Shown: piece after piece, positions 46,746 through 58,151 of the stretch
How positions within the stretch are numbered: position 1 is the stretch's first letter
How the letters are laid out: every line of letters starts with the position of its first letter
Origin: Pictodentalium vernedei
Taxonomy: Eukaryota > Mollusca > Scaphopoda > Dentaliida > Dentaliidae
Reading direction: 5' to 3'
DNA: 64,000 bases
Assembly (NCBI GenBank): GCA_031216915.1
Contig: CM062296.1
Coordinates: forward strand, 65,192,148-65,256,147
The notes under the pieces: model-generated
Databases searched by the model: none
Told to the model about the DNA's origin: nothing
Seen by the model: only the letters and a program-made list of their open reading frames with translations
Program-made: the position numbers and the translations under genes

Positions 46746-47724
46746 AAATACAATTGGATTGCTGAAACTTCATCGAAAAACGTCGGTACACACCAACCCC
46801 CTCCCCCTTACAAGGTGGTGTCCAGTTTTTCAACGCGATAACTTCTCCCAACCAATTACGTTTGATGACGCAAGGGCTGTTACACTATAACGTAAGAACT
46901 TTAACGTCCTCAAACGTCATGGCGTTTACTTTGCATGCAAGCAAATAACACTATATGAAATTTCCAATCTCGACACTCAGATTTGGGGTCAATGAAAGGG
47001 CGCAGAGTATTTCGTTCACTCTCTTAACTCATCGCTGGGGTAGTCTCGGCGATGAGTGGAGGGAGTGTGCGAAACACTAGAACTAGAACAAGGAATTGAA
47101 GGAATCCTGCTGGGATCTAGATATTCGTATTCTTATCATTTAGATGCCTTTTTGAGGTAAAATGGATTTGAATGGCAGGGATAGTTTTCATTTGCGTCCC
47201 AAATTTACTGAGGCATGGGAAGGAACATTCCACAGGTAGTGGACCATTTGTTGACAACAAATTCAGAGAGAGAGCAAATGTAAAAAAGATAGAAAAAAAA
47301 AGAAAAGAATAATATCCCAGATAATTCATTTGTTTTTTAAAAAATGAGATGCAGAAACAATAAGAGTCTCCAAAGAAAAATAAGAGAAATTTCGCCGATG
47401 GTGAATGAAGAGAATATAATACGCATCGGTGAGATATAAATTAGACAGGATGGAAGGATTGACCAGGGCATGGGGTAGTGAGTGGATTGTCGGTTCGACA
47501 AGAAGACCAGAAATGAAAAGGTGGGGTGGGGGCTGGGGTGGGGTGGGTTGGAAGGGGGGGGGGGGTATCAAGAAGGAGTTTGAGGATGTGGTAGTCGAAG
47601 ACTTATCAAAAGTGATTACAACAACTCAATCAGAAAGCGAAATAATATGGACGAACTTCAAGATGCAAAACCGTTTAAGTGGGTGTTTTCAGCAGTTGAT
47701 GGAAGAACGCCAGAGTGAAGTGAT
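46746..47724. other. No gene recognised; dispersed repeat and G-rich run
   Basis: 46796-46990 is another copy of the repeat at 37858/38582. A G-rich low-complexity segment occupies 47521-47566. The open frames 47326-47571 and 47429-47728 cross it and are not credible. Confidence 0.45.
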
Positions 47725-47903
47725 TTAACCCCCTGCACACTGATGTCAAAACATCCAGATTTGAAGTAGCCATTTTTCCCATAATGCAGCTGGGAATTTA
47801 ACCAATTCAATCTTGTTTGAATTGGTTAAATTTCTAGTTGCATTATGGGAAATATTTGCACCCTGAACTTTAAATATTTCGACATCAGTGCGTAAGGGGT
47901 TTA
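47725..47903. mobile_element. TTAA-type foldback element, CCCCCTGCACAC type
   Basis: Inverted ends TTAACCCCCTGCACACTGAT and ATCAGTGCGTAAGGGGTTTA, the right TTAA being mutated to TTTA. The central palindrome has AATTTAACCAATTCAA with a short loop; TTTCCCATAATGCA arms flank it. Confidence 0.75.
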
Positions 47904-47924
47904 TATATACTATTAGTTACCCCG

Positions 47925-48590
47925 TGTCTGTTCACGTAGTTCAGGTTTTTATCTACCCTCCGCCAGCAGTATCCCATCCCACCTTCGGCCTCTTGGGATA
48001 CGGGTGGCCTCGGTTAGGTAAAAACCTGTACTACGTGAACAGACACGGGGTACTATCCCCAGCCAGCCTTCGGCCTCTTGGGATACAATTGGTTTCGTTT
48101 GGTACAAACCTGTACTACGTGAACAGACACGGTGTAACTGCCCTCCCCCAGTCTTTAGCCTCTTGAGATTCAATTGGTTTCGTTTGGTAAAAATGTGTAC
48201 TACGTGAACAGACATGGTGTAACTATCCTCCACCCGCCTTCAGCCTCTTGGGTTACGGTTGGCTTCGGTTAGGTAAAAACCTGTACTACAGTACGTGGAG
48301 AGTGTATTATCACTAAATCACCCGCAGAGTGGAGATTCCACCCGAGGAATAATTGCAAATTTATTGCAAAGCATAACCAGCACCAGCAAAGTTTCAGCCA
48401 ATGGACATCCGGGTTAAACCCGGAGGTCCATTGGCTGAAACATTGCTTGTACCTTTTATCGATACGTACAAAATTTGAAAGTTATAGTTTGGGTGATGAC
48501 TCCACTCCGCGGGTGATTTAGTTACAATCCGCTCTCCACGTACAGTACGTGAACAGGCAAGGGTTTTTTTTCATACTTTTGGTTGGTCTC
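47925..48590. repeat. Tandem ~87-bp repeat array, first unit inverted
   Basis: CCTGTACTACGTGAACAGAC and GCCTCTTGGGATAC recur about four times in direct order. The first unit (47925-47960) is the reverse complement, so the array begins with a hairpin. It is interrupted by the element at 48294-48540. Confidence 0.85.
48294..48540. mobile_element. Inverted-repeat element CGTGGAGAG inserted in tandem array
   Basis: Ends CGTGGAGAGTG / CTCTCCACG, with inner CACTAAATCACCCGC / GCGGGTGATTTAGT also inverted. 7-bp direct flanks TACAGTA (48287-48293 and 48541-48547). Its central hairpin (48385-48446, GCCAATGGACATCCGGG) is the same core found in the CAGTTAAAAC elements. Confidence 0.8.
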
Positions 48591-49580
48591 ATTTGTTTGG
48601 TAGAGAAACGTGGTATAAACTAAAATCAATTTAATGTATTATAATAAATTAACATGGAACAAGCTTAGAATAGACTGAAGTTTTAATCATTCATCTCCTT
48701 TCTTTGGGCCTGCAAAATACACATTAACACTCTTCATGGAGCAATCGTTGAATAATGACATACGCCTCCTATTATTCCATCCAGGTGGACTTTGTCTGCC
48801 ACGATATTTACTTCGGCGTCATGATGTTAACACACGATATGAAATTCCGTAACAAAACAACTGCACGATACGGAATATTTTCGTACGGGTGACCGGAAAT
48901 ATCGTGGGTCCGGACGTTTTCGACATGAAAAGGGTTTTTATCGATAATCTCTTGACCAATCAAATTTCCGTTTACATTACAGACAACAGATAAACTTAGA
49001 TCCAATGAGACATAACTGGAGAATGGAGCGTGAAATAACACTTTTGCGAGATTTTAATAGGCACATCGATAATGGAGTAGAGGGTACTGTGTGTGGTGTC
49101 AACAAAATCAATGTTAATGGGACAAACCTCTTAGAATTTAAAAAAAATGAACTGGGCCGGTACATATAGGAATAATTGATTATGTACTCACTGAGCCATG
49201 GGGGGGGGGGGGGGGGAGGGGGGTGGTCATAAAAATGTAAATAGATGACGAAAAACTTAGATAGTGATCGCAACCATATAACATTAAGGGTTTGGGGCAA
49301 TACTATAGCGAATCACGGGCTACGTTTAAGGGCATCTTGGAAGTGGGTTGGGAAGCAGACTGGGAACACTTTGATGAGAATATAAAACCAACAAATCTAG
49401 ATTAGCTGAGGGTTAACGTTCAGGAGTCAATAGCGAGAAAACTAATAAACGAAAGGATAGAAATAATTAAGTGTCGACAAAGGAATTAGGATAAAGAGTA
49501 AATACTAGGCTAAAATATAGCATACAGGGAGAAACACTGTTGCATGTAATAATCTAGAAGAAGTATAATGCATATAGAAT
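48591..49580. other. No gene recognised
   Basis: AT-rich, with a G run at 49201-49216. Nothing else identified. Confidence 0.4.
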
Positions 49581-49714
49581 AAATAGGTACTAGGGCCGAT
49601 AATCATATTTAAGCCACGAGTATGACAATGGTTTTAACCACTCGGTATGCCGAGTGGTTAATACCCTTATTCTACAAGAGGTTTAACCCTGATTACCGGC
49701 CCAAGTACCTATTT
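49581..49714. mobile_element. 134-bp foldback element
   Basis: Inverted ends AAATAGGTACTAGGGCC / GGCCCAAGTACCTATTT. Central hairpin AACCACTCGGTATGCCGAGTGGTT (near-perfect). No coding room. Confidence 0.8.
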
Positions 49715-50334
49715 GTTTTATTTTTGCCATGCTATTAATATATAATCGACTTCGTCACCTAAAATGGAGACAAAACGACACTTTCTATCGCAAAGTTGAT
49801 TAAATTTACCTTGTTTTTTCAGTCAAATTATTATTAATAATTCTTCAATTTTGTTTTACATATTTAATTGCAGGTATTTTAAAGTTAATATAAGTCAATG
49901 CAGAAACTACCGCAAAACGTCATATGTTTGATATCGAAAGTGACAAACTGCATCATGTCAAAGGTCAAAATGGATGAACTTCCAACTTTTGGTGTAATTT
50001 TTTTTTAACCACAGTAGAAGTTTTACACTGGTAGTGGGGTTAAAAACTAAAATTTAATATACAGGCTTTTCGAGGTTAGTAACATAGGCGAGAATGGTAC
50101 AAAAAAGGCTGTGTAGGTGTAGTGAAAGAGACCCTCTTTGCGTTTTCTTCCTTTCGGGTCCTAAATGTTGCGTGTGCTGAAAAGTACCATTGCCGGTGCG
50201 TATTGGATATGGTAGCAAGTTTTGTTCGACTTTTGATTAGAACCAAGGGACTGATATTTGGTTCAGCTTCAGTTCACTAATACGTTGTTGAGTGCAAATA
50301 AAAAGTGGACCAATTAGTATTTTCAAACTTCGAC

Positions 50335-50440
50335 CCGGAGAAAACCACCGGGCAACTGTCAAACTCCCCAACGTACTAACTCCACATTATTATTATTTAT
50401 TGGTGTTTAACGCCACATCAGCAGCTAAGGCTACATCGTG
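50335..50440 (-). mobile_element. SINE fragment, minus strand
   Basis: 50335-50390 (GGAGAAAACCACCGGGCAAC, CCCCAACGTACTAACTCCAC) and the adjoining GTGTTTAACGCCACATCAGC are reversed SINE pieces, rearranged. Just upstream (50308-50337) is a half-core of the GCACGTTG palindrome. Confidence 0.6.
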
Positions 50441-50859
50441 GAGAGGCAAAGGCAGAAAGTACAGAAGCAATTGAATAAAAATACGAAATATTTGTTTACT
50501 TTTTGGCGCCCAACGCTAAATCAACAGCCAAGGCATATCGTGGCGAGAAAATATGAGGAGAGAGTAAAAGTAGCCATTGTCGAGCAAAAAGTAAAACAAG
50601 ATTTGATAAAAATAGAAAATAACTAAAATAGAAATGTCAAAGACAGAAGTGATTTGAACAGCAATGGTTCGTGATATAAGAGAAGTGAATTACTTATAAA
50701 TCAACCTGATGAATCGAGACTTGAAAAGTCTAATTTAAAAGTATAATAAAACAGTTTTAAAATTTATTAAAAATGTTGATTACTTTCAGAACTGATGTAA
50801 GTTTGTGCGGGCTTTTATGATAAAACCAATCTCTCACAGATCCTACAATGATGTACTAC

Positions 50860-53330
50860 CCTCTAACCTGATTAAAATCAGTGCAATATAAGATAGTGCG
50901 TCCCACTGATAGCACCATTTGCTGGAAAGAATCACATCCTGGTCGCATATTACCCTCGAACAAAAAGGAATGAGTTAATCTATGTCCAATATGACATCGC
51001 GTCAAAACAACGTGATCTTTTCTACAAAGGTTATTAGACGGGTAGTGATCGAAAATATTTGGGCGGAAGCGATGTCGCTCCATCCCAATACAACTGCCAC
51101 ACAGGTTTGACGTATGTATTGACATGTGGTTTGATATCCTTGAAAGGAATGTTAAAATCAGTGAAAGGCTTGGTTAAGCCGGTTTTGCTGCACTTTCTCC
51201 TCAGGTGTTACCGGAGATAACTACATGTCCAGGTACCCAGCAAAACCCAATATTATATTCGTCAGACATGAGAGTATTTAACTTCTCACGAAGTTCCAGA
51301 ATGAGAAAGGTGTGCAACCCGAGGTTGAGTAAAGCAGGCAAAGAGAAAGGAGAGTCGGAAAATATGATCGACTTTCTTTCCTGTGCATTCTCGATGTGTT
51401 CAAGAGCAAGTTGTAATGCTTTAACTTCAGCTGTGAAAATATAAATTGTGTTTGGTATTCTGATGGAGGTAATCTGATCACCAGATACGTTGTCACCACT
51501 TTTAGACCCATCTGTATAGATTATTTTATATGCACTGTACTTGGACTTAATTTCAGCATATTTCAGCATATTGCTGTTTAAACTGTGAGGAATTTGTCTC
51601 AGATGTTTTCGTAGAAGCAAGATCCAAAATAAGAGTATGATTTTTAAGATGCCAAGGAGGAATATATGATACATGGTTCTCTTTAAAAGAATCAGATTCA
51701 GTTTTGGAGGACACAAGATGGGGTATAATTCCAATTCGCAATGGAGAAATATGTTTCTGATGTCGGTTAAAAAAATCGACATTTTGAGGGTCCGAGACAC
51801 AGTTATAAGGCGGGTTTGGTGGAATAGTGGGCAGTTTCGAAATACACGGAAGTGATAATTTAATCTGTGCTTCTCAAAAGAAGGCGCCTCTGCTTCAAGA
51901 AGCATCGAATCTATTGCTGGCATTCTAAAGGCACCAACGCTAATTCTAAACCCATTATTATGAATTGCATCAAGTGGTTTGAGGTATGACTTTCTCACAC
52001 AACGGTAATCTAATGTATATCTAACAAGTGTTCTATACAGATGTAGCAATGTTTTTTGGTCAGCACCCCAATCAGTGCTACCGACAACCTTCAGAAGGTA
52101 CAGTGCTCTTTTACATTTTACCCTTCGTTGTTTTATGTTAAACAACAAACCTAAGAATTTCACTTCTTTTACAACTTTAATGGTGCTTCCATCCATCCTC
52201 AACGCCGGATCAAGATGATGCGTCCGAAGCTTTCTAAAATGAACACAATTAGTTTTGGTCTTCGAAAACTTGAAACCCTTTTCTGTAGCCCATTTCTGGA
52301 TTCTGTGTAAACACAGCTGACGTTTGCGCTCGATAGCAGATTTTTACAGCTATAGCAGATTAAAAAGTCATCGACATACAATGAATAATCTACCATATTC
52401 TCAATTTTCGTCGATGATACTATTGATTGTGATTGAAAAGAGGGTAACGAGTAAAATACTACCATAAGGAACCCCCTACTCCTGCTCATGTGGATCAGAT
52501 AACTTAGGCCCAACAGGAACCTAAAATTGGAGGCCCTTCAAAAACTTTTCTATAAAAAGAAGCATATGCCCTCTCAACCCCCATGTTAAAAAAACATCTT
52601 TTAACCCTTTACCCAACGTAACGGCCAAAACCGGCCAGCGCTATTCTCAAAAATCGCCAATTAATTTTCATTATATTTTCATTTTTTGACTCCAAAACAT
52701 AGGTTATGACCCCTCATTGGAACGAGCTCGTCGAGCTCGTTCCAATGAGGGGTCATGACCTATGTTTTGGAGACAAAAAATGAAAAAAATCAGTTATTCA
52801 AGAATTTTGTTTGAATGTGTCGTCTGCTTTTCATGTTAGGTAAAGGGTTAAAACCACATACGTCCACGTTGTTTCGTATGCCTTCTCCAGATCAAAGAAG
52901 ATGGCGAACACATGTTATTTTCTGGCAAAGGCATTTCTTATAAACGTGTTAAGTTGAACCACGTGATGAACAATACTTCTCTGGCGTCTGAAACCACACT
53001 GGACATTCGCATGTAGATTGTTCGATTCCAGAAACCGGACAAGTCGATCATTGATCATCCTTTCAGTGGGTTTACGCATTGGGTTGCTGTTATCTTTAAC
53101 GGGCTCTGGGATGGGAATAAGGGTTGCTTGACACCAAAAAGGTGGGCACAGGCCAATCAACCACAGTGTGTTACAAATCGACAATACAAGTTCTAGCGAT
53201 GATTGTGGAAGAGGCTTTAAACTCGTGTCGTGTATTTCGTCGAGCCCAGTGGCAGTATCCTTTGTTCTACGCAAAGAGTTACTTAACTCTTCCACAGAGT
53301 TGTAATCCTCTAAATCATTGCAGGTAAATG
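50860..53330 (-). pseudogene. Jockey-like non-LTR retrotransposon ORF2, decayed
   Basis: Minus strand, in order: RT N-terminus (53295-52915: RRTKDTATGLDEIHDTSLKP, CGFRRQRSIVHHVVQLNTFI), fingers/palm FFDLEKAYETTWTYV (about 52880), then an inserted foldback (52601-52851). RT resumes with WGLRGHML...FIEKFLKGL, the active-site box SLYVDDFLIC (about 52385) and VKFLGLLFN (about 52160). RNase H follows with YTDGSKSG, FTAEVKALQLAL, IFSDS and CWVPGHV (about 51510-51210). Last comes a zinc-binding tail, LTRCHIGHRLTHSFLF with a PGCDSF pair (about 51035-50930). It has several frameshifts and small deletions (e.g. the YRPI segment is missing). The family call is from motif order; it is not functional. Confidence 0.85.
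52601..52851. mobile_element. piggyBac-like TTAA foldback element inserted in the LINE
   Basis: TTAA at 52601-52604 and 52848-52851, ends CCCTTTACCCAACG, central palindrome with a perfect GAACGAGCTCGTCGAGCTCG centre. Removing it (and one TTAA) rejoins the LINE RT reading between TTWTYV and WGLRG, so it is younger than the LINE. Confidence 0.85.
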
Positions 53331-53653
53331 TAATATTTTGTTTTTCCCGCTGTTTTTTTTAAAATTTTCATGAAGTCCGGAAGTCGTCTTGTTTTTCCCC
53401 GATTTATACGTAGTTTGTCCAAATTGTGCAGGGTTTGTGACTTATTAAATTCCCGTTCCGTTTTGTTGCGACCCTTTAATGCCTGTTTACATTCATTATC
53501 TTACAATCAACATTATTAGGTCTGTATTAACTCCGCAACTGTCGTGTATCAGACCCCCTGATACAAATATTTGTATCGGGGAGTCGGATACAAGTACGTT
53601 CCTTTAGCGTGGGTTCTATTTTTTTTATTTTTGTTCATCCGTGCGAATAAATA

Positions 53654-55184
53654 TACTACTCAAAGTTTGCTGAGCGCCAAGTATATCCAACTACCCGTTT
53701 TACGTTTTAGTTGAAATATTGTAATAAAAAGTGTATATATTTTTTATTTATTTATATCTTTAATGATTTAAGTACAGAAATTAATATTTTATTTGTGTTT
53801 GACATTATTTTTTAGCTTTTGAATACAATAACCATGGAAAATGGATGTTATTGGTAAGAGAGGAAATTTTTTCAGTTTTCCAAAAAGTTGATGGAGCGAA
53901 CTGGTATGGGTTCAACATCGAGTATGAGACCCATTACCGTTAATTACAGCTTGGCAACGCCTTCTCGTGCTCCCAATCAGGTTCCTAGTGATCATTTGTG
54001 GGATGTTGTTCCATTCTTGGACCAGCATGGCACCAAACTCCTGGACACTTCTTGGCTGGACTGGACGGGCTGAAATTTCAGGCTGAAACTCATTCCAGAC
54101 ATGTTCGATTGGATTGAGGTTAGGGGATCTTGGCGACCAGTTCATAAGCTCACCCCTCCCCCTCTGTCGGTACTCCCCATCAGCATAGGCAACATGAAGA
54201 CGGGTATTATCGTCCATCAGAATGAATTTAGCATCCACTGCACCTGCATACAATCTGACGTGGACATCCAGGATATCATCAATATTCAGCTGTACAGTCA
54301 ATGTACCACGTTCAAGGACACAGAGCTCAGTACGTCTATCCCTGTTGATGCCGCCCCAAACCATGATTGACCCTCCACCACAGCGGTCATGCTCAGCAAC
54401 GTTGTCTGCATGGAATCGCTCTCCTGGCCTTCTCCATACCCTAGAATGCCTATCTGTGTTTTCTAGGCAGTACATTGACTCATCCGTAAAAAGGACAGGA
54501 CGCCAATCCTCTCTGGTCCATCCAACGTGGCGGTGGTTCTGGGACAGCGGATGCGAATACACATGATCGGAGACCACATTCATGCAACCTTACCCGGATA
54601 GTTGGCGTCGAAACATTTACCCCGGATGCATTCTGAAGGTCACTGCGAAGCTTGGTTGCTCTGGCAAAGCGGTTTCTACGGGCCTGAATGATCAAAAACC
54701 GGTCTTCAGCTGCAGATGTTGCCCTGTCTCTGCCACTGCCATGCTGTCTTCTTGGTGTGCCATACTGCTGAAATCTTGCCCAGGCTCTGGTGATCACCGT
54801 GTTGGGCACCCCAAGGGCTTCACCAAGCTGATGATGGGTAGCCGCTTGCACCACTATCCCTACAGCCCGCCACATTTCTGCTTCAGACAAATGTCTTCTT
54901 ACATTTGCCATATTCAATCATTAAATCACAAGGGTTTGTGTTGAAATGAAGATTGAATACCCTACACATGTCATATACATGTAGACAGTACACGAAAACA
55001 AAACATCATGAAAATCAAGGGGTACACGCTTTCCATGACTGTCACGAAAAGTCTGCCAGCGAAGAGAGCTAATGTAACCACTGGGAACCATCGCGATATA
55101 TTCCTCAATCATATCCACCCAAAATATTGCAAATATGTCACAAACAAATTTCACAATGATGTGTCAAATATTTGGTGAGTAGTA
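53654..55184 (-). mobile_element. Tc1/mariner transposon, nearly intact (1.53 kb)
   Basis: Flanked by TA (53652-53653 and 55185-55186). The outer bases ACTACTCA are inverted at the two ends. The empty site is seen at 10374-10386 (AATAAATAGTTCG). It carries one transposase gene on the minus strand. Recent by its single visible disablement. Confidence 0.9.
53912..54917 (-). pseudogene. Tc1/mariner DD34E transposase, one frameshift
   Basis: Cut-and-paste transposase. N-terminal half (54917-54480): paired-type HTH (LSEAEMWRAVGIVVQAATHH, VITRAWARFQQYGTPRRQHG) and the second DNA-binding segment up to VRLHECGLRS. C-terminal half (54583-53912, next frame): SHPLSQNHRHVGWTREDW, then catalytic Asp in LFTDES, second Asp in LMDDNTRLH and Glu in NPIEHVW. 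Exactly 34 residues separate the second Asp and the Glu, so the triad is DD34E. One frameshift near 54560 is the only visible lesion. The ATG at 54917 gives a family-typical ~340 residues in total. Confidence 0.85.
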
Positions 55185-55241
55185 TAGTTCGTTATATATT
55201 CGTCTACATTCTTGACTTATCCCCAATATATTGTAAGATAA

Positions 55242-55463
55242 AATACAATATATCGACCCGTCATGATTTGCCCTTAGAACCCGGAGCTCGACTCGGATAC
55301 ATATTTTGTACATCCACATAATGGTAATAATCTTTATGTATCCGAGTCGAGCTCCGGGTTCTAAGGGCAGATCACGACGAGTCGAAGACGAGTCGTGATC
55401 TACCCTTAGAACCCGGAGCCAGACTCGGATACATATTTTGTACATCCACATACTGGCAATAAT
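55242..55463. repeat. Compound palindromes (TATCCGAGTCGAGCTCCGGG)
   Basis: GAACCCGGAGCTCGACTCGG / CCGAGTCGAGCTCCGGGTTC and a second stem GATCACGACGAGTCG...CGACTCGTCGTGATC-like form nested hairpins. Related sequence is at 10439-10501 and 11008-11097, split there by the hAT element 10502-11007. Confidence 0.8.
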
Positions 55464-55900
55464 CTCTATTTATCAAACACCATGACAGTCACTTACAGTC
55501 ACAGCGTAACAATTTTCGCTCAATCAATCGTCATGAGCGGTCTTCGCGTTGGCCAGAAACATTAAGGTTTGAAATGTTTAGCTATTCGCGAAATTTTGAT
55601 GCCAAACAAAGTGTGTTGGTGCCAAAACGCTAATGGGAGAGGATGGGTCTTATTTTACTGTCTGATCAAGAGTGCACCGACATTTGGTCACGGAAAAAAT
55701 TGCAAAACTTGAAAGTTTTGATAAGAATCCTGGCAAGACAAAGGGATATCACCTAAGATATATCCATGCCACTAATTAAATTAATGATCAGGCTAAATGA
55801 TGTCAGTACGTACACATGTTGTTACAATTGTATAATAACATATCGATCGACAAATTACTATTATTTCACTGGGTTAGTGGGTCGCGAGTCTTTACGGAAT

Positions 55901-56110
55901 GCAGTATTAATTAGATGAATACGTCGTATCGTCGCGAGTGACTCGCGACGGTACGGAGTATTTATCTAATTAAGTGCTGCCGTTTCTAAAGCTGACAGCC
56001 TACAGTGTTTAAAAGCTTTAGAAACGGCAGCATTTAATTAGATGAATACGTTGTATCATCGCGAGTGACTCGCGACGGTACAAGGTATTTATCTAATTAA
56101 ATGCTGCCGT
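55901..56110. repeat. Tandem pair of ~80-bp palindromes joined by a third palindrome
   Basis: The unit TTAATTAGATGAATACGTCG...CGCGAGTGACTCGCG...TATTTATCTAATTAA is self-complementary and occurs at about 55901-55981 and 56028-56107. The linker CGTTTCTAAAGC...GCTTTAGAAACGG is itself a palindrome. A degraded third copy is at about 56375-56510. Confidence 0.85.
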
Positions 56111-56510
56111 TTGTGAAGCTGATAACCTGCAATGTTTAATTGAAGAAGTAAAAAAAAAAATGCCTCTTTACCACTCACTTACAATTAACGTGGAGAGTAG
56201 TTTGTACCAACACTATTTCTAACAACATATTGACAAAAAATTTAATAACAATATTTTGTTTCGTCATCCAACACTGTTGATGGGGGGAAGTCTTCAGACA
56301 AGTCTACCTTATATGCACGGCCCAACCGGCAAGTGCTACATTGTGCATGTTTTTCATTGAATTCACCGTGGGGATTATAGTTTAGCGAGTCGCCAGTCGA
56401 TACAAAATACAACATTTATTTAGATGAATATTTTAGCGAATGACTCGCGACGGTGTGTAGTATTTACTTTTTAAATGTTGATTTTTTAATGTTGATAATC
56501 TACAATATTT

Positions 56511-57278
56511 TATTGGAGAAGAAGCAATACGTTTTGACTACTCACTAACAATTAACATTGAAAGTTTATCTCGACACCGTTTCTAACACATTAATTACGT
56601 TTTATTGTCAAAATGATTGGGTTAGAGCCTGTCTCGTGAAAATCAGTTGTTGTTTCTTCCTTTATTACCAGCTGGCGGTTGCCTTGTACTATGTGTAATA
56701 AAGATACTTTTACCATGCTTACCCGTTCTACTAGATATAAAAAAAGCCTATGACATAAATTTTAGCTTTACGCACCAACCTTGGTGAACATATGTATCTG
56801 TGGTGAACAGGCCAGCAATGGGATTTCAATAGCTAAAATTTACACCTGCAGTAGAACTACATGTATGTTAACCTTTAGTGACCTCGACCTGAATGTAAAC
56901 TTGTCTATATTTATCGCCCGCCTCCTCGCGAAGAGTGAACTGAAAGCAGCAATTATTTATTACGTTTTCAAACGAATTTATCTCATTATATACCAAAAAT
57001 TAACAAACATAACATACGTTTCTCAAGTTAATAAAGCATCCATAACTCGAAATAGTATATTATTATGTTATTAAAATGAAAAGGTCCCCGAAATTTGCGA
57101 GTTTCTTTTTCCATTTCGTTTCGGCGATAAAATTGACAGCGGAAGTACCGCCCTCCGGTTCTCATGTACACAAATACAGATTCTCACTCACGTGTGTGTG
57201 GGCATTGTTTGGAATTTAATGTTGAATATTGTATTATTTAACATTTAAACTCTTAATAATCTGACGATCAGGGTTATA
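56511..57278. other. No gene recognised
   Basis: The open frame at 56781-57074 shows no recognisable domain and no coding-like composition. Confidence 0.35.
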
Positions 57279-57641
57279 TTTATTTATTTATTTATTTATT
57301 GGTGTTTAAGGTCACAGATTTATGCACAATGGCTAATCATGACCTCGACAGTTTTGCGGGCGGAGGAAGAAGGAGTACCCGGATAGAACCACCGAGCAAC
57401 GGCGAGCAACTGTCAGCTCCCCAACATACTAACTCCACACAAGCAGGGTTAGCCTTGGTTGAACACAGTGCACTAGCGACGTACACTACGCCTTAGTACA
57501 CAACGTCACCGTGTCCCCACGTGGGCAATGGGGCTGAAGTGTCTTGCCCAAGGACACAACGCGGTTGCCGCAGGTGGGATTCGAACCGAGGACCTCTCGA
57601 CTTGCAGCCTGCACCTCTACCTACTGAGCCACCGCGCCCCG
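57279..57641 (-). mobile_element. SINE (tRNA-derived), full-length, minus strand
   Basis: From the right: reversed head (GCGCGGTGGCTCAGTAGGTA on minus) with a perfect B box (GGTTCGAATCCC on minus; GGGATTCGAACC on plus). The body follows and the left end is (TTTA)n, the reversed tail. One of the most complete copies. Confidence 0.9.
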
Positions 57642-57675
57642 ATCAAGTTATAAATAAAATATACACAAAGTAACT

Positions 57676-57780
57676 TAGTGTACCAAATGTTCACCACTCG
57701 TGGTAAAGTGGTGTTAACCGCACCCCAAAGGCTCGCGGTTAACACCACTTTACCACGAGTGATAAACATTTGGTACACCA
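57676..57780. repeat. Long palindrome, ~45-bp arms, 13-base loop
   Basis: Arms 57676-57721 and 57735-57780 (GTGTACCAAATGTTCACCAC side) with about two mismatches. Adjacent to the SINE. It is the most stable-looking simple hairpin in the window. Confidence 0.9.
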
Positions 57781-58151
57781 AGCTACTATAGGTATATTCT
57801 ATATGTATTTTTTTTATTTCGTCGCCGATCGTGCTCTTCGCTCTTGCGACGGTGTTCCTGCACATGTGAAAGAAACTTCCTTTTGGTTCCAAAATTTTAG
57901 CCAACGGATATTTTTGGGTGCCATATTCAACTTGTTAGTTCAAGTGTGAACACTAGACCTATGAATTAGACTAGAGAGGTGTTATCGCGTCGATTGACTT
58001 ACGGCTATAATGGAATGGAGAGGGGAGCGGGGAGATTGAGTTGGGATGTTTTTCGCAAACGTTGCAACAATTTAGTTACATAGAGATCAGTGATGATGTA
58101 GTGATCTTTTAAAAACGAAACTATAGATTCATACGGCCAGTGTTTTATTAT

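Larger units (their letters stand above)
53496..55241. mobile_element. TTATCTTACAAT element, copy 2, carrying a Tc1 insertion
   Basis: Ends TTATCTTACAAT / ATTGTAAGATAA as in 10226-10438. The hairpin at about 53548-53592 (ATCAGACCCCCTGATACA side) is conserved. Removing 53654-55184 plus one TA leaves ~213 bp, the size of copy 1. Confidence 0.8.

Noticed and set aside
47326..47728. Open frames across a G-rich segment
   Set aside because: Low-complexity artefact on both strands.
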